From Cohnella mopanensis (lineage in GTDB: Bacteria; Bacillota; Bacilli; Paenibacillales; Paenibacillaceae), in NCBI RefSeq assembly GCF_022352055.1, contig NZ_JAKRWM010000008.1:186001-250000 (forward strand): DNA of 64,000 nucleotides. Direction: 5' to 3'. The position numbers and the translations under genes were made by a program. The notes beneath the pieces were generated by a model. It saw nothing but the letters and a program-made list of their open reading frames with translations. It was not told the DNA's origin and ran no database searches. Within the stretch, counting starts at the first letter, position 1. The number at the start of each line of letters is the position of its first letter. Positions 61,449 to 64,000 of this stretch are shown here, piece after piece.

Positions 61449-61484
61449 GCAAAAAAAGCGCTTCCTCGATAGAGAAAACGCTTA
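61449..61484 (-). terminator. Terminator after the small secreted protein gene
   Basis: On the reverse strand AAGCG with TTTTCTC pairs with GAGGAAGCGCTT and is followed by seven T, 12 bp past the stop at 61496. Confidence 0.7.
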
Positions 61485-61495
61485 AAGATGTCGCA

Positions 61496-62011
61496 TTAAG
61501 GAATAAATTGTTGCGTAATCTTAATAATTTTGCCTTTTTCCATCATTAAATGATAGGGGAATTCCTTCAAATTCATCTCCGATTCGTTATCTGACATCAT
61601 GGCGACGAATTGATCCAAGCTAATCTGTTCATTCCATACGGTGTCTGCTTCTTCCACTTTTCCATTGCGGTTATAGATTTGCATGTAGACTTTCACGTCT
61701 TGGGCGATTTCTACGGTTTCGAGCTGAGAGTCATCATTCACGATATAGTATCCGTCCGGAGCTTCGGTCATTCCTGAATCCGGCTCTCTCTCGCGGAACA
61801 CTTTGTTCGCTTCCTCTCCCTCGTACCATTCTATGAAATCCGCCTGAATATAATCTTTGCCATCCTGTTGATAGATTCGGTCAATGAAAGCAGCCCTCGA
61901 ATTCGAATCTTGCGGAACTGGCGTATAGTCATTCGTATTGGCTTTAATATCTCCGAGAGACATGATACCTAACAATACGGCGACAAAGCTGACTAGTAAT
62001 TTGTTAATCAT
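61496..62011 (-). CDS. Exported protein of unknown function
   Basis: 171 residues from the ATG at 62011, set by GAAGGAGAG; in-frame sequence upstream is rejected. A signal peptide or anchor at about 4-25 (LLVSFVAVLLGIMSLGDIKA) precedes an acidic domain (AAFIDRIYQQDGKDYIQADFIEWYEGEEANKVFREREPDSGMTEAPDGYYIVNDDSQLETVEIAQDVKVYMQIYNRNGKV). The pattern of an extracytoplasmic domain with a FIEWYEGEEA motif recurs in small Bacillota proteins without known function. Single gene. Confidence 0.75.
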   Translation of the reverse strand: MINKLLVSFVAVLLGIMSLGDIKANTNDYTPVPQDSNSRAAFIDRIYQQDGKDYIQADFIEWYEGEEANKVFREREPDSGMTEAPDGYYIVNDDSQLETVEIAQDVKVYMQIYNRNGKVEEADTVWNEQISLDQFVAMMSDNESEMNLKEFPYHLMMEKGKIIKITQQFIP

Positions 62012-62044
62012 AACCGCATTCTCTCCTTCAGGGCTTGTGCCCAT

Positions 62045-62302
62045 AGCCTTTACGAAAACCTATACCCATTAGACGTTTAAACCAAACGGAAAGTTACATG
62101 TCCCGAGTACAAAAATTAAATTTTTTTAACCTTTGCATATCCCCTTCCAACGCCTATACGATAGCCTATTGCGTGAATGAAGCGTTTAGTCTAGGGTGGC
62201 TTGTTACAATCGTTAAATTCTTATTAAACTTGCCCAAGATCCGATCAGAACAAAACCCCATCCTTCGATGGGGTCAGGGCATTCTCTTTATTATTGTACA
62301 GA
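62045..62302. other. Intergenic stretch with one terminator
   Basis: No credible gene; an 86-codon open frame here has no ribosome site and protein-like composition is absent. The stem at 62255-62274 ends the transcript of the DUF4870 gene. Confidence 0.5.
62255..62274 (-). terminator. Terminator of the DUF4870-like gene
   Basis: ACCCCATC (62255-62262) / GATGGGGT (62267-62274) with a four-base loop, followed on the reverse strand by TTTTG, about 30 bp past the stop. Confidence 0.85.
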
Positions 62303-62623
62303 TTACTTCAATATCACGATTTGCCCGATCAACGGCAATGGCTTCATTCGACCGTTGACGGCATTAACGATACCGTAGATTGCCAGGGCTAGAACCCCAA
62401 GATCGGCAAGGGAGTAAAGCGCCCCAAGAAATGGGATAATTACAGATACGATATATATCGCGAGCCCGAGCAAGAACAAGTTCAAGCCTTGTTTCGCATG
62501 AAATTGGGCAAACGGAGATTCTTTCGCGGCAAGCAAAGGTATGAAAAATAAAATATAGGCTAAGATAGCCATCCCTTTGTTTTGCTGAATATCGTTCTCG
62601 CTTGTTACTTCATGTCGTTGCAT
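62303..62623 (-). CDS. DUF4870-like small membrane protein
   Basis: 106 residues from the ATG at 62623; GAGGTG lies six bases upstream, which makes a further upstream ATG unlikely. Three membrane helices and the family core NKGMAILAYILFFIPLLAAKESPFAQFHAKQGLNLFLLGLAIYIVSVIIPFLGALYSLADLGVLALAIYGIVNAVNG match DUF4870 (Tic20-like fold). Function unknown. Single gene with its own terminator. Confidence 0.82.
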   Translation of the reverse strand: MQRHEVTSENDIQQNKGMAILAYILFFIPLLAAKESPFAQFHAKQGLNLFLLGLAIYIVSVIIPFLGALYSLADLGVLALAIYGIVNAVNGRMKPLPLIGQIVILK

Positions 62624-62736
62624 GATCAACACCTCATCCATTCGCTTTGATTATCACCAGTATATTCCAAGCAAGCCTATCTAACTAGTGACTTTCGTCA
62701 TTGATTTGGACATGAGTTGTCATGATCTGATAGGTC

Positions 62737-63612
62737 CTAAGTTCCTACTTTGTTAAATACCCGGTCTAAGAAAAGCCTGATTTGCTCGAAGGCTTCCCGG
62801 ACTGCGGGATCGTTAAAATGCTGATCGAAAACGTGGTCTGCGCCTTCAATCGTGATCAACTCGGAATCCACGCCGAGCTTCTGCAACGCTTGATTCATGG
62901 CCACGGACTGCTCATAGGGAACATCCGTATCTTGATCTCCATGTAGGAACAATGTCGGCGGAAACTGATTCGTCAGTAAATGGATCGGGTTCAATGAATT
63001 CAACAACCATTCATCCCGATCGCGATCTAAGCCGGTGACTTCTTCAAGCCAGATCCCATTCTGACGGCAATAGAGATAATATTCGAAACGGCTCCAGTCG
63101 CCTTCCGTTAGCTCTGATTTCCCAACGAGCTCGCGAACAAGAGTTGGATTAACTTTCGGTCGCTGACAGTAATAAGGGCTTGGCTTGGCAATCCAATCTC
63201 CAAGGATATCTCCGTATCCATAGAAGGACACGATTGCCTGCGGACGTATGTCCATCGTCCCTATCAACAAGCTAAGATAAGCACCGGCAGAACAACCGAG
63301 GAGAGCAATACGATCTGAATTAATACCATAGGACGGGCAAATGCTCGTACGAACCCAATTTATAGCGTCCCGGATATCCTCGATAATCTCCGTCAGTTTA
63401 GTTTCCGGAGCCAGCCTATAATCAATGGCAACGAGGTTATATCCTGCATTTGCGTAGAAGTCGATTTGATCCTCGCTTAACCATTTTCTCGTGCCGAAAA
63501 TGAGTCCACCGCTATGGAGATAGATGAGAACAGGCGATTTCCTCTCATGAATAATGACATCGGCGGATAGGGTACAATCCTTTACTTGTTTATAGGTCAA
63601 AGTTGTTCTCAT
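62737..63612 (-). CDS. Alpha/beta hydrolase, esterase/lipase type
   Basis: 291 residues. Hormone-sensitive-lipase-like fold with LIYLHSGGLIFGTRKW (oxyanion hole, HSGG in place of HGGG), nucleophile LLGCSAGAYLS (Ser about 109), acid LFLHGDQDTDVPYEQS and His EGADHVFDQHF. The reverse-strand GGGAGAATAAG precedes the ATG. It is 20 bp downstream of the truncated acetyltransferase gene and probably in one transcript with it. Substrate unknown. Confidence 0.88.
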   Translation of the reverse strand: MRTTLTYKQVKDCTLSADVIIHERKSPVLIYLHSGGLIFGTRKWLSEDQIDFYANAGYNLVAIDYRLAPETKLTEIIEDIRDAINWVRTSICPSYGINSDRIALLGCSAGAYLSLLIGTMDIRPQAIVSFYGYGDILGDWIAKPSPYYCQRPKVNPTLVRELVGKSELTEGDWSRFEYYLYCRQNGIWLEEVTGLDRDRDEWLLNSLNPIHLLTNQFPPTLFLHGDQDTDVPYEQSVAMNQALQKLGVDSELITIEGADHVFDQHFNDPAVREAFEQIRLFLDRVFNKVGT

Positions 63613-63632
63613 CTTATTCTCCCGATTAAGAA

Positions 63633-64000
63633 TTAATCCCTGCTAAGATAACCTTCAAGCTTGTTCCGAATGTCTGACCATTCACTCTGGATAATGCTAT
63701 AAATGACATAGTCCAGATTGTAATATTTCTTCCTCAGAATTCCTTCCTTCACGGCCCCTAACCTTTCGATTGCTTTTTGCGATCGGACATTGTCCGTAGA
63801 GGTTACGATCTCGACCCGATCGGTATTTAACGTCTCAAAGGCATACTTCAACATCATGTATTTGGTTTCCGTGTTCACGCTTGTTCTCCATACTTTCGAA
63901 GAATACCAAGTCGATCCAATATTCATGTTGTTATGCTCCTCTGATATTCTGAGGAATCTAGTGGAGCCAACGATTTCGTTGTGCAGCTTGTCGAACACGG
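63633..64000 (-). CDS. GNAT-family N-acetyltransferase, 5' end beyond window
   Basis: At least 121 C-terminal residues of a RimJ/RimL-type acetyltransferase: FDKLHNEIVGSTRFLRI, GSTWYSSKVWRTSVNTETKYMMLKYAFETLNTDRVEIVTSTDNVRSQKAIERLGAVKEGILRKKYY. The frame is open to the right edge and the first 50-60 residues are missing. It should acetylate a protein N-terminus or small amine. It lies just upstream of the esterase gene. Confidence 0.82.
   Translation of the reverse strand, partial: VFDKLHNEIVGSTRFLRISEEHNNMNIGSTWYSSKVWRTSVNTETKYMMLKYAFETLNTDRVEIVTSTDNVRSQKAIERLGAVKEGILRKKYYNLDYVIYSIIQSEWSDIRNKLEGYLSRD

Noticed and set aside
62098-62358. 86-codon + strand frame
   Set aside because: No ribosome site; crosses the terminator and the 3' end of the DUF4870-like gene.

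Overview
The window looks like chromosomal DNA of a spore-forming, Gram-positive member of the Paenibacillaceae (Paenibacillus or Cohnella type). Evidence: a tricistronic spore germinant receptor operon, a DesK/DesR-desaturase unit, an SLH-domain GH18 protein, a family-10-like glycosidase behind a copper-amine-oxidase-type stalk domain, CsoR, Mn-dependent pyrophosphatase, strong GGAGG ribosome binding sites and Bacillota-type LexA boxes. The genus cannot be fixed from this sequence. No rRNA, tRNA, CRISPR array or intact insertion sequence was seen.

Layout. 1-4 kb: a truncated ABC exporter with a His-rich small protein behind a duplicated palindromic operator, the copper unit csoR-copZ, and an orphan sensor kinase. 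4-7 kb: des-desK-desR, a membrane-fluidity circuit. 7-12 kb: a GH73-type glucosaminidase and a ger permease/A/C operon. 12-14 kb: a YdjM-like membrane protein and an IS1595-transposase derivative without its catalytic core, both with LexA-box-like operators, separated by G-poor DNA and a perfect long hairpin. 14-24 kb: PH-domain protein, Lhr helicase, ABC exporter, GNAT, D-Ala-D-Ala dipeptidase-like enzyme, YqkE-like protein, PIG-L deacetylase, glycerophosphodiesterase. 24-32 kb: MarR-MFS efflux pair, molybdate unit (HTH/periplasmic-binding-fold regulator, modB, modA, no modC), FMN reductase, DinG/YpvA helicase. 32-39 kb: SLH-GH18, MocR regulator, MFS and EamA transporters, ArsB/NhaD permease. 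39-46 kb: a tightly overlapping five-gene operon with a divergent AraC regulator; the enzyme set fits oxidation of L-galactose through L-galactonate, D-tagaturonate and D-altronate to 2-keto-3-deoxygluconate. 46-54 kb: DUF445 protein, second EmrB-type MFS pump, a second-type RsgA GTPase behind a leader-peptide attenuator, a 51-bp tandem hairpin repeat, DinB-fold protein, M42 peptidase, radical SAM protein, phosphodiesterase. 54-64 kb: two unknown membrane-anchored proteins, luciferase-like oxidoreductase, ppaC, msrAB, lipase, stalk-domain glycosidase, small secreted and membrane proteins, an esterase and a truncated GNAT.

The most notable signals are (1) the rsgA leader: consensus promoter, 27-codon leader ORF, strong terminator, and a 9-nt segment inside the leader ORF that perfectly complements the terminator's 5' arm, which is the architecture of ribosome-mediated attenuation; (2) the core-less IS1595-like protein with two perfect LexA boxes in its promoter; (3) the inferred L-galactose operon; (4) the 51-bp hairpin repeat array. 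All functional statements are inference from sequence; no searches were run.
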